Below are positions 24,955-35,150 of a stretch of DNA of 64,000 nucleotides, in pieces. Both the position numbers and the translations under genes were made by a program. The stretch is from contig NZ_FJUR01000001.1 in NCBI RefSeq assembly GCF_900067135.1, positions 3,041,501 through 3,105,500 on the forward strand, given 5' to 3'. The DNA is from Rhizobium sp. 9140 (GTDB lineage: Bacteria > Pseudomonadota > Alphaproteobacteria > Rhizobiales > Rhizobiaceae). The notes beneath the pieces are model-generated. The model searched no databases. It saw only the letters and a program-made list of their open reading frames with translations, and had not been told where the DNA came from. Within the stretch, counting starts at the first letter, position 1, and every line of letters starts with the position of its first letter.

Positions 24955-26283
24955 ATGTCGAACCGCCTGAACGCCACTCCCAACGATCTGCGCGCCTTCT
25001 GGATGCCCTTCACGTCGAACCGGCAGTTCAAGAAGGAACCACGCATGTTCGTCTCGGCGAAGGACATGCACTACAAGACGCATGACGGGCGCACCGTTCT
25101 CGACGGCACGGCCGGACTTTGGTGCGTCAATGCCGGGCACTGCCGCCCGCTGATCACCGAGGCCATCCGCGAACAGGCGGGCGAGCTCGATTATGCCCCC
25201 GCCTTCCAGCTCGGCCACCCCAAGGCGTTCGAGCTTGCCAACCGCCTCGTGGACATTGCGCCCGAGGGCTTCAACCATGTGCTCTATACGAATTCCGGCT
25301 CTGAATCGGTCGATACGGCTCTCAAGGTCGCCCTCGCCTATCACCGGGTGAAGGGCGACGGCGCGCGTTCGCGCCTCATCGGCCGCGAGCGCGGCTACCA
25401 CGGCGTCAATTTCGGCGGCATCTCCGTCGGCGGCATCGTCTCGAACCGCAAGATGTTCGGCACGCTGCTCAGCGGCGTCGATCACATGCCGCACACGCAT
25501 ATGCCGGACAAGAACGCCTTCACCAAGGGCGAGCCCGAGCATGGCGGCGACATCGCCTCCGAACTCGAACGCATCGTCACCCTGCACGATGCCTCCACCA
25601 TCGCCGCCGTTATCGTGGAGCCCGTCGCAGGCTCCACCGGCGTGCTCATCCCGCCGAAGGGCTATCTGCAAAAACTGCGCGAGATCTGCACCAAGCACGG
25701 CATCCTGTTGATCTTCGACGAGGTCATCACCGGCTACGGGCGGCTGGGGACGCCGTTCGCGGCACAGTATTTCGACGTCATGCCGGACATGATCGTCACG
25801 GCGAAAGGCCTCACCAACGGCGTCATCCCCATGGGCGCCGTCTTCGTGACGTCGGAGATCCACGACGCGTTCATGCAGGGACCCGAACACATGATCGAGT
25901 TCTTCCACGGCTATACCTATTCCGGGAACCCGATCGCCTCGGCCGCCGCTATCGCCACGCTCGACACCTACCGTGACGAGGGCCTTCTGACCCGCGCAGC
26001 CACGCTCGCACCCTATTGGGAAAACGCTCTGCATGCGCTGCGCGACTGCCCGCATGTCATCGACATCCGCAACATCGGCCTCATCGGCGCCATTGAGCTC
26101 GCTCCGATCGCCGGCGAGCCCACGAAGCGCGCTTTCTCGGCCTTCCTCAAAGCCTATGAGAATGGCCTGTTGATCCGCACCACCGGCGACACGATTGCCT
26201 TGTCACCGCCGCTGATCATCACGGAAGCTGAGATCGATGAGCTCGTTGGCGGCATCCGGCAGGTGCTCGAAAGCGGAATTTGA
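24955..26283 (+). CDS. Class III aminotransferase, omega-amino acid--pyruvate type
   Basis: A 442-residue PLP enzyme of fold type I. It moves the terminal amino group of beta-alanine or other omega-amino acids to pyruvate. Signatures include DGTAGLWCVNAGHCRP, YTNSGSESVDTALK (PLP phosphate), ERGYHGVNFGG, LLIFDEVITGYGR (PLP-binding Asp) and VTAKGLTNG with the Schiff-base Lys. The first residues NDLRAFWMPFTSNRQFK are those of beta-alanine:pyruvate transaminases. I use ATG 24955 (GGAGA upstream); 24943 and 24928 are in-frame options. The exact amine substrate is not certain. Confidence 0.92.
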   Translation: MSNRLNATPNDLRAFWMPFTSNRQFKKEPRMFVSAKDMHYKTHDGRTVLDGTAGLWCVNAGHCRPLITEAIREQAGELDYAPAFQLGHPKAFELANRLVDIAPEGFNHVLYTNSGSESVDTALKVALAYHRVKGDGARSRLIGRERGYHGVNFGGISVGGIVSNRKMFGTLLSGVDHMPHTHMPDKNAFTKGEPEHGGDIASELERIVTLHDASTIAAVIVEPVAGSTGVLIPPKGYLQKLREICTKHGILLIFDEVITGYGRLGTPFAAQYFDVMPDMIVTAKGLTNGVIPMGAVFVTSEIHDAFMQGPEHMIEFFHGYTYSGNPIASAAAIATLDTYRDEGLLTRAATLAPYWENALHALRDCPHVIDIRNIGLIGAIELAPIAGEPTKRAFSAFLKAYENGLLIRTTGDTIALSPPLIITEAEIDELVGGIRQVLESGI

Positions 26284-26424
26284 GCGACCTTCGTCGTCTC
26301 CCGCGTCACGACAGGGCGCGGGAGATGGTCATGCACGAACCATGTCCGCACGGCAAGATCGGCAGCAGGCCTTTCCGCGCTCCGCGTCAGGCCACCCTCT
26401 GCCGCAAAACGAGCCTTGCCGACC

Positions 26425-27390
26425 ATGAGCATACCAAAACGTCACCCCTTTGATTTCGACCCCACCTATGGCCTCGGGCTGCCGGAACTCCGCGCGATCC
26501 GCCTACCGCCGGAAGTCGAGGGGTTCGACGCCTTCTGGCAGGCACGCCACCGCACGGCGCGCGGGATCGATCCGAACCCGCGTCTCACACCCTCGGCGAC
26601 GCAGCATCGAAAGTGGGTCGTCCACGATCTCTCCTATACCTCGACGGACGGCTTCCGCATCGGCGGCTGGCTTCTCGTTCCTGGCCACGGCAATGTACGC
26701 CGCGGCCTCGTCGTCGGCCACGGCTATGGCGGACGCGACCAGCCGGATCTCGATCTGCCGGTCGAAGACACGGCTATTCTCTTTCCCTGCTTTCGCGGCC
26801 TTTCCCGCAGTTCCCGCCCGCCGATCTCGCCCGAGCCAGGCTGGCACGTGCTGCACGATATCGACAAGCCGGACCGGTACATCATCGGCGGCTGCGTCGA
26901 GGACGTGTGGGTCGCCGTCAGCGTATTGAACAGGCTCTATCCAGGCACGAAAGGCCGTGTCGGCTACAGCGGCATCAGCCTTGGCGGCGGAATTGGCGCG
27001 CTCGCCATTCCCTATGACGACCGTATCGACCGGGGCCACCTCGTGGTTCCAACATTCGGAAACCGGCCGCTCTGGCTCACTCTGCCTACCATCGGCAGCG
27101 CCCGCGCCGTTCAGGCCTATGGACACAACCACCCGGAGGTAGGGCAGACGCTACGGCTTTTCGATGCGGCGACCGCCGCTAGCCGCATCGCCGTCCCTCT
27201 TTTGTGCGCCGTGGCTCGCTTCGATCCCGCCGTCGCCCCGCCCTGCCAGTTCTCCGTTGCCAACGCGCTGCCGATCAGAACTTGTAACGAAATCTTCATC
27301 CTCGACGCCGGGCATTTCGATTATCCTGGTCAGGCAGCGCAGTCCTCTGCACTGATGGCAAAAGTCGGGAACCTCTTCGGGGCACCATGA
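26425..27390 (+). CDS. Acetylxylan esterase-like alpha/beta hydrolase
   Basis: Encodes 321 residues resembling the AXE1/cephalosporin-C deacetylase group: an N-terminal lid region with LPPEVEGFDAFWQA, GWLLVPG, VVGHGYGGRDQPD, the nucleophile elbow GYSGISLGGGIGAL, acid in ARFDPAVAPP and His in LDAGHFDYPG. No signal peptide is seen, so it is probably cytoplasmic and acts on small acetyl esters. ATG 26425 is chosen; an in-frame TTG lies 9 bases upstream. Its end overlaps the next esterase gene by 4 bases. Confidence 0.85.
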   Translation: MSIPKRHPFDFDPTYGLGLPELRAIRLPPEVEGFDAFWQARHRTARGIDPNPRLTPSATQHRKWVVHDLSYTSTDGFRIGGWLLVPGHGNVRRGLVVGHGYGGRDQPDLDLPVEDTAILFPCFRGLSRSSRPPISPEPGWHVLHDIDKPDRYIIGGCVEDVWVAVSVLNRLYPGTKGRVGYSGISLGGGIGALAIPYDDRIDRGHLVVPTFGNRPLWLTLPTIGSARAVQAYGHNHPEVGQTLRLFDAATAASRIAVPLLCAVARFDPAVAPPCQFSVANALPIRTCNEIFILDAGHFDYPGQAAQSSALMAKVGNLFGAP

Positions 27391-28115
27391 ATCGCGAATA
27401 TCTGCGCTGGTACAGTCCGCGGCTCCATCGTGACATGGAGTTGCTCGTGTTCGGGCATGCAGGCGCGAAGGTGCTGATGTTCCCCACGCGTGAAGGACGA
27501 TTTTGGGAATACGAGAAGCTCGGCCTCGTCGATACATTGGCAGACAAGGTGCGCGCCGGTCATCTACAGCTCTTCTGCATCGAGGGGCTTGCGCGGGAAA
27601 CGTTCTACGACCGCAGCCTCCATCCCGCCGACCGTATCCGCCGCCACAGGGCGCTGGAGGAATACGTCCTCAACGAGGTGCTGCCGCTCATGGCGCACAA
27701 GAACCCGTACGGCGCCACCATCGTCCATGGCTGCAGCCTCGGCGCCTATCAGGCAGCCAGCCTCGTCTTCCGCCATCCTCACCTCTTTTCCAAGCTCGTC
27801 GCCTTTTCCGGCCGCTACGACCTGACGCTGGAGATCGAGAGCTTCTCGAATCTGCTCGACGGCCATTATGACGAAGAGGTCTATTTCCACACGCCGACGC
27901 ATTTCCTCCCCGGCCTCTCGCAGGACTGGCGGCTAGATCGGTTGAGGTCCGTCGAAATCGTTCTGACCATCGGCGATGCCGACCCTTTCCTCGATAACAA
28001 CCGGCATCTGAGCCAGTTGCTGAGCGAAAAGGGCGTCGGCCACCAGCTCCACGTCTGGGACGGTCGCGCCCATCGCGGCCAGTCCTGGCGCAAGATGGCC
28101 GCGCTCTACATCTGA
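27387..28115 (+). CDS. Esterase family protein (PF00756-like alpha/beta hydrolase)
   Basis: A 242-residue protein. The opening MNREYLRWYSPRLHRDMEL and the nucleophile region VHGCSLGAYQAASLVFRHP are those of the putative esterase group; the acid is in TIGDADPFLDN and the His in WDGRAHRGQSW. It overlaps the upstream acetylxylan esterase-like gene (ATGA), so the two hydrolases form an operon and may act on the same class of ester. Substrate unknown. Confidence 0.87.
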   Translation: MNREYLRWYSPRLHRDMELLVFGHAGAKVLMFPTREGRFWEYEKLGLVDTLADKVRAGHLQLFCIEGLARETFYDRSLHPADRIRRHRALEEYVLNEVLPLMAHKNPYGATIVHGCSLGAYQAASLVFRHPHLFSKLVAFSGRYDLTLEIESFSNLLDGHYDEEVYFHTPTHFLPGLSQDWRLDRLRSVEIVLTIGDADPFLDNNRHLSQLLSEKGVGHQLHVWDGRAHRGQSWRKMAALYI

Positions 28116-28268
28116 CGGCCGCGCGGACCGATCCAGAGCACCGGCGACAGGACAATTCGCAGACCACTCTTCCCCTGCCCGCTTCGCCCTCTATGATGTG
28201 CCTTGGCGCACCGCACCAGACATCGCCACCCTATCATCCCGCTTATCGCCGCCAGAATCGGAGCTCCC

Positions 28269-29966
28269 ATGTCCGCCTCCCTCTCCGACCGTATCGACCA
28301 GGGCACGGGCCGCGTCGCTGCAGACATCGTCCTCAAGAATGGCCGCTTCTTCGATCTCGTCACCGGCGAATGCATCGAATCCGATATCGCCCTCTGTGGA
28401 GACCGCATCGTCGGCACCTGCGGCAGTTATCGGGGCGTAGAAGAGATCGACATTTCCGGCCGTATCGTCGTGCCGGGCTTTATCGATACGCATCTGCACA
28501 TCGAATCCTCGCTGGTGACGCCACACGAGTTCGATCGTTGCGTTCTGCCTTATGGCGTCACGACCGCCATCTGCGACCCGCACGAGATCGCCAACGTGCT
28601 TGGCACCGAAGGCATCGAATTCTTCCTCGACAGCGCCCGCGAAACCATCATGGATATTCGGGTGCAGCTTTCGAGCTGCGTCCCGGCGACGCATCTGGAG
28701 ACGTCGGGCGCCAACCTGCCGATCGAGGCCCTTCTTCCCTATCGAAACCACGAGAAGGTCATCGGCCTTGCCGAATTCATGAACTTCCCGGGCGTCATCC
28801 ATAGAGATCCCATCTGTCTCGCCAAGCTCGAGGCCTTTCAGGATGGCCATATCGACGGCCACGCGCCGCTGCTGCGCGGTCTCGACCTCAACGGCTATCT
28901 CGCAGCCGGCATCCGCACCGATCATGAATGCACGACGGCGGAGGAAGCGCTGGAGAAGATCCGCAAGGGCATGCACATCCTCGTGCGCGAAGGCTCGGTC
29001 TCGAAAGACCTGCATGCCCTGATGCCGATCCTGACCGAGCGGCTGTCGCCCTTTCTAGCGCTCTGCACCGACGATCGCAATCCGCTCGATATCGCCGAGG
29101 AAGGCCATCTCGACTACATGATCCGCGAGGCGATTGCGCACGGTGTGGCCCCCCTCGTCGTCTATCGCGCCGCCTCCATCTCCGCCGCCCGCGCCTTCGG
29201 CCTGAGAGACCGCGGACTGGTGGCCCCCGGCTGGCGCGCCGATCTCGTGGTGGTGGATAGCCTCGAGACCTGCAAGGCGCAGATGGTTTTCTCTGGCGGG
29301 CGCCGCGTGACCGATGCTCTCTTTGCGAGCCGCCGCCCTGTAGCAGCCGTCGGGCTCGACAGCGTCAAGGCGGGCCATATCCACGCCGCCGCCTTCGCCG
29401 TACCCTATGCGGAAGGAGAGACGTCCGTCATCGGCGTGCTCCCGGGCAAGATCATCACCGAGCATCGCCGGTTTCAGCTGCCGGAGGACGGCAACCAGAC
29501 GGGCGTCGATCTGGGACGGGATATCATCAAGGTCGCGGTCATCGAGCGCCATGGCGTGAACGGCAACCACGCCAACGGCTTCGTCCAGGGCTTCGGCCTC
29601 AAGAAGGGCGCGATCGCTTCGACGGTCGGACACGACAGCCACAATATCTGCGTCGTCGGCGTCGATCCCGACGACATGGCATTTGCAGCCAACCGCCTCG
29701 GCGAGATCAAAGGCGGCTTCGTGGTGGTGGAAGACGGCGTCGTAACCGGCGAAATCGCTCTCCCCGTTGCAGGCCTCATGAGCCCGGAACCCTATGAAAG
29801 CGTCCGCGACACGCTCCACCATCTCCGCCAGGCGGCGTTCGCTCTCGGCGCCACCTTGCAGGAACCCTTCCTCCAGCTCGCCTTCCTACCCTTGCCCGTG
29901 ATCCCGCATCTGAAGATTTCGGACAGGGGGCTGGTGGATGTGGATCGGTTCATGCTGATCGGGTGA
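28269..29966 (+). CDS. ade: Adenine deaminase
   Basis: Converts adenine to hypoxanthine and ammonia. Encodes 565 residues of the amidohydrolase-type adenine deaminase. It has the metal-binding HLHIESS after PGFIDT, then [16 protein letters not shown], a central DGHAPLL and TDHECTT, and the C-terminal MSPEPYESV and [12 protein letters not shown] signatures. I use ATG 28269 (GGAG upstream) rather than a TTG at 28203. The product feeds xanthine dehydrogenase encoded at 42.7-47.4 kb, so it is functionally linked to the purine region although 14 kb away. Confidence 0.95.
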   Translation: MSASLSDRIDQGTGRVAADIVLKNGRFFDLVTGECIESDIALCGDRIVGTCGSYRGVEEIDISGRIVVPGFIDTHLHIESSLVTPHEFDRCVLPYGVTTAICDPHEIANVLGTEGIEFFLDSARETIMDIRVQLSSCVPATHLETSGANLPIEALLPYRNHEKVIGLAEFMNFPGVIHRDPICLAKLEAFQDGHIDGHAPLLRGLDLNGYLAAGIRTDHECTTAEEALEKIRKGMHILVREGSVSKDLHALMPILTERLSPFLALCTDDRNPLDIAEEGHLDYMIREAIAHGVAPLVVYRAASISAARAFGLRDRGLVAPGWRADLVVVDSLETCKAQMVFSGGRRVTDALFASRRPVAAVGLDSVKAGHIHAAAFAVPYAEGETSVIGVLPGKIITEHRRFQLPEDGNQTGVDLGRDIIKVAVIERHGVNGNHANGFVQGFGLKKGAIASTVGHDSHNICVVGVDPDDMAFAANRLGEIKGGFVVVEDGVVTGEIALPVAGLMSPEPYESVRDTLHHLRQAAFALGATLQEPFLQLAFLPLPVIPHLKISDRGLVDVDRFMLIG

Positions 29967-29970
29967 AGCT

Positions 29971-30240
29971 TCAGTTACTCTGATTCCAACCCTCTGGAAG
30001 CTCGTCGCCAGGCATAGGAGCAGCATTCGGAACCCGGTCGAGATAGTAAAGGAGATCCCGTCCTGTCGCACCGGTTGCCTTATGTTTCAGAAACTCAGCA
30101 ACAGCTTCCGATGACCCGACCTTTTGGGCAACCGCAAAGGCGATCCAATCATCGACGGAAACGCCCTCCATTTCAGCAAGCCTCTCGGCTGCATCCCGGA
30201 GACGAGCCGGAAGTTCGACGGCGTGGACAGCTTTGTTCAT
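29971..30240 (-). CDS. Putative antitoxin (HicB/RHH-like), downstream partner of a PIN toxin
   Basis: An 89-residue protein. ELPARLRDAAERLAEMEGVSVDDWIAFAVAQKVG (here shortened to ELPARLRDAAERLAE and SVDDWIAFAVAQK) has the ribbon-helix-helix-like pattern of antitoxins annotated as HicB-like. Its start overlaps the stop of the PIN toxin gene by 4 bases and has GAGGAG inside the toxin gene, so translation is coupled. It is the second gene of the pair, an inverted order for a toxin-antitoxin unit. The assignment rests on context as well as sequence. Confidence 0.75.
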   Translation of the reverse strand: MNKAVHAVELPARLRDAAERLAEMEGVSVDDWIAFAVAQKVGSSEAVAEFLKHKATGATGRDLLYYLDRVPNAAPMPGDELPEGWNQSN

Positions 30241-30656
30241 ACCAATCTCCTCAACAAGTCTGCCGGCGTCATGACGGGTATACCGAACCTCCGGCAGGCA
30301 TCCTTTAGATGGCGAACGTTGTAGGTGATGACCGCCTCTGCCCGCCCGTTGACGGCGGTATCAAGAACCATCTCGTCCCCTGGGTCGATCAGCTGCGGGC
30401 GCCAACTGAAATATATATGAACACCCTGCGCCAGATTTGCGATGATCGCAAGAATGTCATCGACGTCGGCTTCCGATAGGCCGCTGACAGTGCGCTGTTC
30501 AGGTCGCTTCATGACCCCCTCGTACTCAGAGAACAAGGCGGTGCTGACCAATGGCAGGAGCTGACCAGCATGCATTCGGACCAGAATCTGATAGGAAGAG
30601 CCTGCCCGGCTGCGAAATGCACCGGTCAGGACATTCGTGTCTATCACGACCCTCAT
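30237..30656 (-). CDS. PIN-family toxin component (COG1569 type)
   Basis: Encodes 139 residues beginning RVVIDTNVLTGAFRS, the first acidic motif of PIN RNases. It continues with ALFSEYEGVMKRPE (Glu), DPGDEMVLDTAVNGRAEAVITYN (Asp residues) and ends with GIPVMTPADLLRRL. This is the putative toxin component, PIN family group. The start is ATG 30656; the open frame extends further upstream but without similarity. It lies 34 bases after the alpha-glucosidase stop on the same strand. Confidence 0.85.
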   Translation of the reverse strand: MRVVIDTNVLTGAFRSRAGSSYQILVRMHAGQLLPLVSTALFSEYEGVMKRPEQRTVSGLSEADVDDILAIIANLAQGVHIYFSWRPQLIDPGDEMVLDTAVNGRAEAVITYNVRHLKDACRRFGIPVMTPADLLRRLV

Positions 30657-30690
30657 GAAGCTTCGAAGGAACGGCAACGAAGCTCGAACG

Positions 30691-32343
30691 TCATCCGGAA
30701 ACCCGCCCGCAAAACGCATCCAGCGCCTCCAGCACGATCTCGCCTTTCTCGATGCGCGCCGTGTCGAAGCCCGGCAGAGGCAGCGCCGCGGCAATGGTCA
30801 TGCCCTTTGGCAACGTCACGGTCTGCGGACCCCGACGGAGGTTGAAGACGAAGAGCAGTTTCTCGCCCGCCTTCTCGCGGGTGAAGATCAGGATGTCCTG
30901 ATTCGTCTCAAGGAAGGTCATGCCGCCGTCGAAGAGCTCCGGGTGCGCCTTGCGGAAAGCGAGCGTTGCCCGGTAGTGCGCGAGCACCGAGTCGGGCGCG
31001 GCATCCTGCACATCGACGGCGATAGCCTTGTGCACATCCGGCACCGGCAGCCAGGGCTGCCCCGTGGAGAAGCCGCCGCTCTGGCCGACATGTTCCCATG
31101 GCATCGGCGTGCGGCACCCGTCGCGGCCCTTGAAGGCCGGCCAGAAGCGGATGCCGTAGGGGTCGCGCAACTCGTGCAATTCGAGGTCGGCCTCCGGCAA
31201 GGCCAGTTCCTCGCCCTGATAGAGGCAGATGGAGCCGCGCAGCGTTGCGAGCACGGAGATGGCCAGCTTGCCGATCCGCTCCCGCTCGCTCTCGTTCTGG
31301 ATGAAACGCGACACGTGCCGCTGGACGTCATGGTTGGAAAACGCCCAGCAGACCCAGCCGTCCGTCACTGACTCCTGAAACGACGAGACGCAATGCCGGA
31401 TATGGCTCGCCGTGAAGTCCGGCCCCAGGAGATCGAACGTATAGCACATGTGCAGCTTGTCGCCGTCGCTGACATAGGCCGCCAGCGTCTTCAGCGAGCG
31501 CCCGCCATCGCCAACCTCGCCGACAGCCGTGCGATCGTCATATTCCTCCAGCAGCGCGCGGAAACGCTTGAGGAAGCCGATGTTCTCCGGCTGCGTCTTG
31601 TCATAGAGATGGCTCTGCATGCCGTAGGGGTTGACGTCGGGCGCATCGAGCCCCGGCCCGTCATCTCCATGCCCGAGCGGCGGGTTGTCGCGCAGTTCCT
31701 TATCATGGAAGTAGTAATTGACCGTATCCAGCCGGAAACCGTCCACGCCGCGCTCCAGCCAGAAGCGGACCGTGTCGAGCACGGCTTCCTGAATCTGCGG
31801 ATTGTGGAAGTTCAGGTCCGGTTGCGAGCCGAGAAAATTGTGCAGATAATATTGGCGGCGCACGCCGTCCCATTCCCAAGCCGGCCCGCCGAAGATCGAC
31901 AGCCAGTTGTTCGGCGCCGTTCCGTCGGGTTTCGCATCCGCCCAGACATACCAGTCGGCGCGCGCATTGTTGCGGCTCGTCCGGCTCTCCTTGAACCAGG
32001 GATGCTGGTCTGATGTGTGGGAGATGACCTGATCGATGATGATCTTGAGACCGAGGCGGTGCGCTTCCGCGAGCATCACATCGAAATCGGCCAGCGTTCC
32101 GAACATCGGATCGACATCGCAATAATCCGAGACGTCGTAGCCCATATCCGCCATGGGCGAGGTGAAGAAGGGCGAGAGCCAGATGGCATCGACGCCGAGG
32201 CTCGCAATATGCGGCAGCCGCGCGGTGATGCCCCTGAGGTCCCCGATACCGTCTCCGTTCGTATCCTGGAACGAGCGCGGATAGACCTGATAGATCACCG
32301 CGCCGCGCCACCAGTCCGGGTTGGTCTTCGAGGAAGAGGCCAT
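30691..32343 (-). CDS. Alpha-glucosidase (GH13)
   Basis: A 550-residue cytoplasmic glycoside hydrolase that splits alpha-glucosides such as maltose, trehalulose or sucrose-like sugars. GH13 regions are clear: IIDQVISHTSDQHPWF, nucleophile Asp in GFRLDTVNYYFHD, general acid Glu in TAVGEVGD, and FSNHDVQRH. The calcium-like GDGIGDLRGI loop marks the oligo-1,6/alpha-glucosidase subfamily. It is similar to AglA-type enzymes of rhizobia, but no agl transporter is beside it. ATG 32343 has AAGGAA at 8 bases. It is divergent from the 2-keto-3-deoxygluconokinase gene. Confidence 0.92.
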   Translation of the reverse strand: MASSSKTNPDWWRGAVIYQVYPRSFQDTNGDGIGDLRGITARLPHIASLGVDAIWLSPFFTSPMADMGYDVSDYCDVDPMFGTLADFDVMLAEAHRLGLKIIIDQVISHTSDQHPWFKESRTSRNNARADWYVWADAKPDGTAPNNWLSIFGGPAWEWDGVRRQYYLHNFLGSQPDLNFHNPQIQEAVLDTVRFWLERGVDGFRLDTVNYYFHDKELRDNPPLGHGDDGPGLDAPDVNPYGMQSHLYDKTQPENIGFLKRFRALLEEYDDRTAVGEVGDGGRSLKTLAAYVSDGDKLHMCYTFDLLGPDFTASHIRHCVSSFQESVTDGWVCWAFSNHDVQRHVSRFIQNESERERIGKLAISVLATLRGSICLYQGEELALPEADLELHELRDPYGIRFWPAFKGRDGCRTPMPWEHVGQSGGFSTGQPWLPVPDVHKAIAVDVQDAAPDSVLAHYRATLAFRKAHPELFDGGMTFLETNQDILIFTREKAGEKLLFVFNLRRGPQTVTLPKGMTIAAALPLPGFDTARIEKGEIVLEALDAFCGRVSG

Positions 32344-32533
32344 GGACGATTCCTTCTGAATGAGGGGGACAAATCGATGTTTAACGATCGGCACCCCGTG
32401 AAGCAATGACGCGAGAGCGCCTTTCCGGCGCGCGCCAACGAAAGCACTGCTAATTTAGTCTCTCAAACAGACGCGCTGCCTTGCTATCCCCACGCGCAGG
32501 CTTTATCCGGCAAAAGCAAAGAGGAGAACAGCG

Positions 32534-33448
32534 ATGGCACGGCTTCTGGCGATCGGCGAATGCATGGTGGAACTGGGCGATGCCGGCAGCGGGCTGCTGC
32601 GCAAGGGCTTTGCCGGCGACACCCTGAACGCCGCCTATTATGCCCGGACCTACCTCCCCGCCGATGTCGACGTCGCCTATCTCAGCGCCGTCGGCACCGA
32701 CCTCCTGTCGCAGGAGATGCTCGCCTTCATCGGCAGCAAGGCCATCCTCACCGAGGATATCCGGCAGATCGAGGGCGCCGCCCCCGGCCTCTACATGATC
32801 CACCTCAAGGATGGCGAGCGCAGCTTCTCCTATTGGCGCTCGGCATCTGCCGCGCGAAAGCTCGCAGACGATGCCACGCATCTGCGCAGCGCCATCGACA
32901 AAGCCGACACCATCGTCTTCTCCGGCATCACGCTGGCCATCCTTCCTCCCGAGGCACGCGAGACGCTGATCCTCGAACTGCGCCGCGCAAAGGCTGCGGG
33001 AAAGCGCGTCGTCTTCGACCCTAATATCCGGTCCCGCCTGTGGGACGACGCGGCAACCCTGCGCGCTGCTGTTGAGGCCGGCGCCCGCGCCTCGACCGTG
33101 CTTCTGCCGAGCTTCGATGACGAGCAGGCGCATTTCGGCGATGCCGACCCCGAGGCGACGATTGCCCGATACCGGCAGTGGGGCGCAGACATGGTCCTCG
33201 TCAAGAATGGCGGCGGAGACGCGCTTCTCTCCGATGGAGCAAACGACGTCGCGCGCATATCGCCGCCGAAGGTGGAGACCGTCGTTGATACGACGAGCGC
33301 AGGCGACAGCTTCAACGGCGCGTTTCTGGCAAGGGTTCTCACGGGCGTTGCTCCGGCCGAGGCCGCAGCATTCTCCGCCCGCGTCGCCGCCGCCGTCATC
33401 GCGCATCACGGCGCGCTCGTGCCTGTCGAGCATCTGCCGCAGGCGTAA
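32534..33448 (+). CDS. kdgK: 2-keto-3-deoxygluconokinase, PfkB family
   Basis: Phosphorylates 2-keto-3-deoxygluconate for the Entner-Doudoroff route. Encodes 304 residues: N-terminal LLAIGECMVEL, substrate motif GFAGDTLNAAYYA, VFDPNIRSRLW, VVKNGG-like VLVKNGGG, and the anion-hole/catalytic VDTTSAGDSFNGAF. The GDTLN and NIRSRLW segments favour KdgK over fructokinase or ribokinase. ATG 32534 follows GAGGAGAACAGCG. Confidence 0.88.
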   Translation: MARLLAIGECMVELGDAGSGLLRKGFAGDTLNAAYYARTYLPADVDVAYLSAVGTDLLSQEMLAFIGSKAILTEDIRQIEGAAPGLYMIHLKDGERSFSYWRSASAARKLADDATHLRSAIDKADTIVFSGITLAILPPEARETLILELRRAKAAGKRVVFDPNIRSRLWDDAATLRAAVEAGARASTVLLPSFDDEQAHFGDADPEATIARYRQWGADMVLVKNGGGDALLSDGANDVARISPPKVETVVDTTSAGDSFNGAFLARVLTGVAPAEAAAFSARVAAAVIAHHGALVPVEHLPQA

Positions 33449-33466
33449 CACCCCTTTAACAAGCCC

Positions 33467-33490
33467 GTTCGCGTGAAAACTCACGCGAAC
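33467..33490. repeat. Perfect 10-bp hairpin after kdgK
   Basis: GTTCGCGTGA (33467-33476) and TCACGCGAAC (33481-33490) with a 4-base AAAC loop. There is no U-tract on either side. It may mark the 3' end of the kdgK mRNA. Confidence 0.65.
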
Positions 33491-33544
33491 TGCCGCTCAA
33501 AATTCCGGGATCGACTCGCAAACCACCGCATTGGGCGATGACCT

Positions 33545-33587
33545 GAGAAAAGATCCGCATCGGGCCGTCTTCAGACGGCACCCGATG
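33545..33587 (-). terminator. Probable terminator of der
   Basis: CATCGGG (33558-33564) and CCCGATG (33581-33587) enclose CCGTC/GACGG. On the minus strand the compound hairpin is followed, after CGGATC, by TTTTCTC. It begins 9 bases beyond the der stop. Confidence 0.6.
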
Positions 33588-33595
33588 GAGCGATC

Positions 33596-35014
33596 TCAGC
33601 GACGCTTCTTGCCCTCGAACGGGTTCTCGGACGCCCGGAGGTGAATGCGGATCGGCACGCCGGGCAGCTCAAAGTCGGCGCGCAGGCCGTTGGTCAGGTA
33701 GCGGATATAGCTTTCCGGCACGGAGTCCGGCCGCGTACACGAGATCATGAAGCCTGGCGGGCGGGCCTTGACCTGCGTCATGTATTTCAGCTTCAGGCGA
33801 CGGCCCGAGACAGCCGGTGGCGGATGCTGCGTCTGCTGCGCATCGAGCCACTTGTTCAGTCGCGCCGTCGAGATGCGGCGGTTCCAGACCTTGTCCGTGT
33901 CGATGATCGACTGCATCAGCTTGTCGAGCCCGTAGCCGGTCTGCCCGGACATCGGCACCGCCCGGATGCCGCGTGCCTGCGGCAACAGCCGCTCGGTCTT
34001 CTCGCGAAGATCGGCCAGCAGCGCCTGCGGGTCCTCGACAAGATCCCATTTGTTGAAGGCGAGCACGGCCGCACGACCCTCGCGGATCACGAGATCGACC
34101 AGTTGCAGGTCCTGCTTCTCGAACGGGATGGTGGCGTCGAAGACGATGACGACGGATTCGGCAAAGCGGATCGAGCGCAGGCTGTCGGCAACCGAGAGCT
34201 TTTCCAGCTTCTCCTGCACACGCGCCTTCTTGCGCATGCCGGCCGTATCGAACATCTTGATCGTGCGTCCGCGCCAGTCCCATTCCACCGAGATGGAGTC
34301 GCGCGTGATGCCCGCTTCCGGCCCGGTCAGCAGGCGATCCTCGCCCAGAAAGCGATTGATCAGCGTCGATTTGCCCGCATTCGGACGTCCGATGATGGCG
34401 ACACGGAGCGGCTTGGTCTCGTCATAGACCGGCTCCTCGTCGTCGTCGCCCTCGTCAGCCGTCTTGCGCAGGTCGATATCCGTCTCGGCTTCGTCCACGA
34501 CGGGCGGGAAGGCCCGCTCCTCGCCGATCGCCTCGACGATGGCATCGCGCAGGTCGATCATGCCCTGCCCGTGCTCGGCCGAAATCGGGCAGGGATCGCC
34601 GAGGCCGAGCGTGAAGGCATCGTAGAAGCCGCCGTCGGAGCCCTTGGCTTCCGACTTGTTGGCGACGAGCACGACGGGCTTGCCGCGCCGGCGCAAGAGG
34701 TCGGCCAGCGTCTGGTCGGCCGGCGTCAGGCCTGCCTTGGCATCGACCACAAACAGCGTCAGGTCGGCCTCGTCGATCGCGGCCTCCGTCTGCGCCCACA
34801 TGCGGCCCTGCAAGGTCTCGGGGCCGGACTGCTCGAGGCCGGCCGTGTCGATGATGGTAAAGCGGAGATCGACGAGCTTCGCATCGCCCGGCCGCCGGTC
34901 GCGCGTTACGCCCGGGGTGTCATCGACCAGCGCCAGTTTCTTGCCCACAAGGCGGTTGAAGAGCGTGGACTTGCCGACATTGGGGCGGCCGACGATGGCG
35001 ACGGTGAAGTTCAT
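33596..35014 (-). CDS. der: Ribosome biogenesis GTPase Der (EngA)
   Basis: A double GTPase needed for 50S ribosome assembly. Encodes 472 residues with two tandem G domains: GRPNVGKST (8-16), DTPGVTR and NKSE in the first, and GRPNAGKST (about 210-218), DTAGMRKK and NKWD in the second. A KH-like C-terminal domain with [13 protein letters not shown] (392 onward) follows. An acidic linker ([13 protein letters not shown]) joins the two G domains. The YfgM-like gene lies 136 bases upstream, recalling the yfgM-bamB-der order of other proteobacteria. Confidence 0.97.
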   Translation of the reverse strand: MNFTVAIVGRPNVGKSTLFNRLVGKKLALVDDTPGVTRDRRPGDAKLVDLRFTIIDTAGLEQSGPETLQGRMWAQTEAAIDEADLTLFVVDAKAGLTPADQTLADLLRRRGKPVVLVANKSEAKGSDGGFYDAFTLGLGDPCPISAEHGQGMIDLRDAIVEAIGEERAFPPVVDEAETDIDLRKTADEGDDDEEPVYDETKPLRVAIIGRPNAGKSTLINRFLGEDRLLTGPEAGITRDSISVEWDWRGRTIKMFDTAGMRKKARVQEKLEKLSVADSLRSIRFAESVVIVFDATIPFEKQDLQLVDLVIREGRAAVLAFNKWDLVEDPQALLADLREKTERLLPQARGIRAVPMSGQTGYGLDKLMQSIIDTDKVWNRRISTARLNKWLDAQQTQHPPPAVSGRRLKLKYMTQVKARPPGFMISCTRPDSVPESYIRYLTNGLRADFELPGVPIRIHLRASENPFEGKKRR

Positions 35015-35150
35015 CTCAAAATCCTGTCGCGGCGTTCACGCCGCTGTACCGGCCGTAGCGCCGCCCGTCGTCATGACGGGCACTGGGCGTTGCGACCTCT
35101 CGGTTCATCCCGCAAACCGCCCTGCGAGGGGCAGCGTCGCGGGGTTCATG

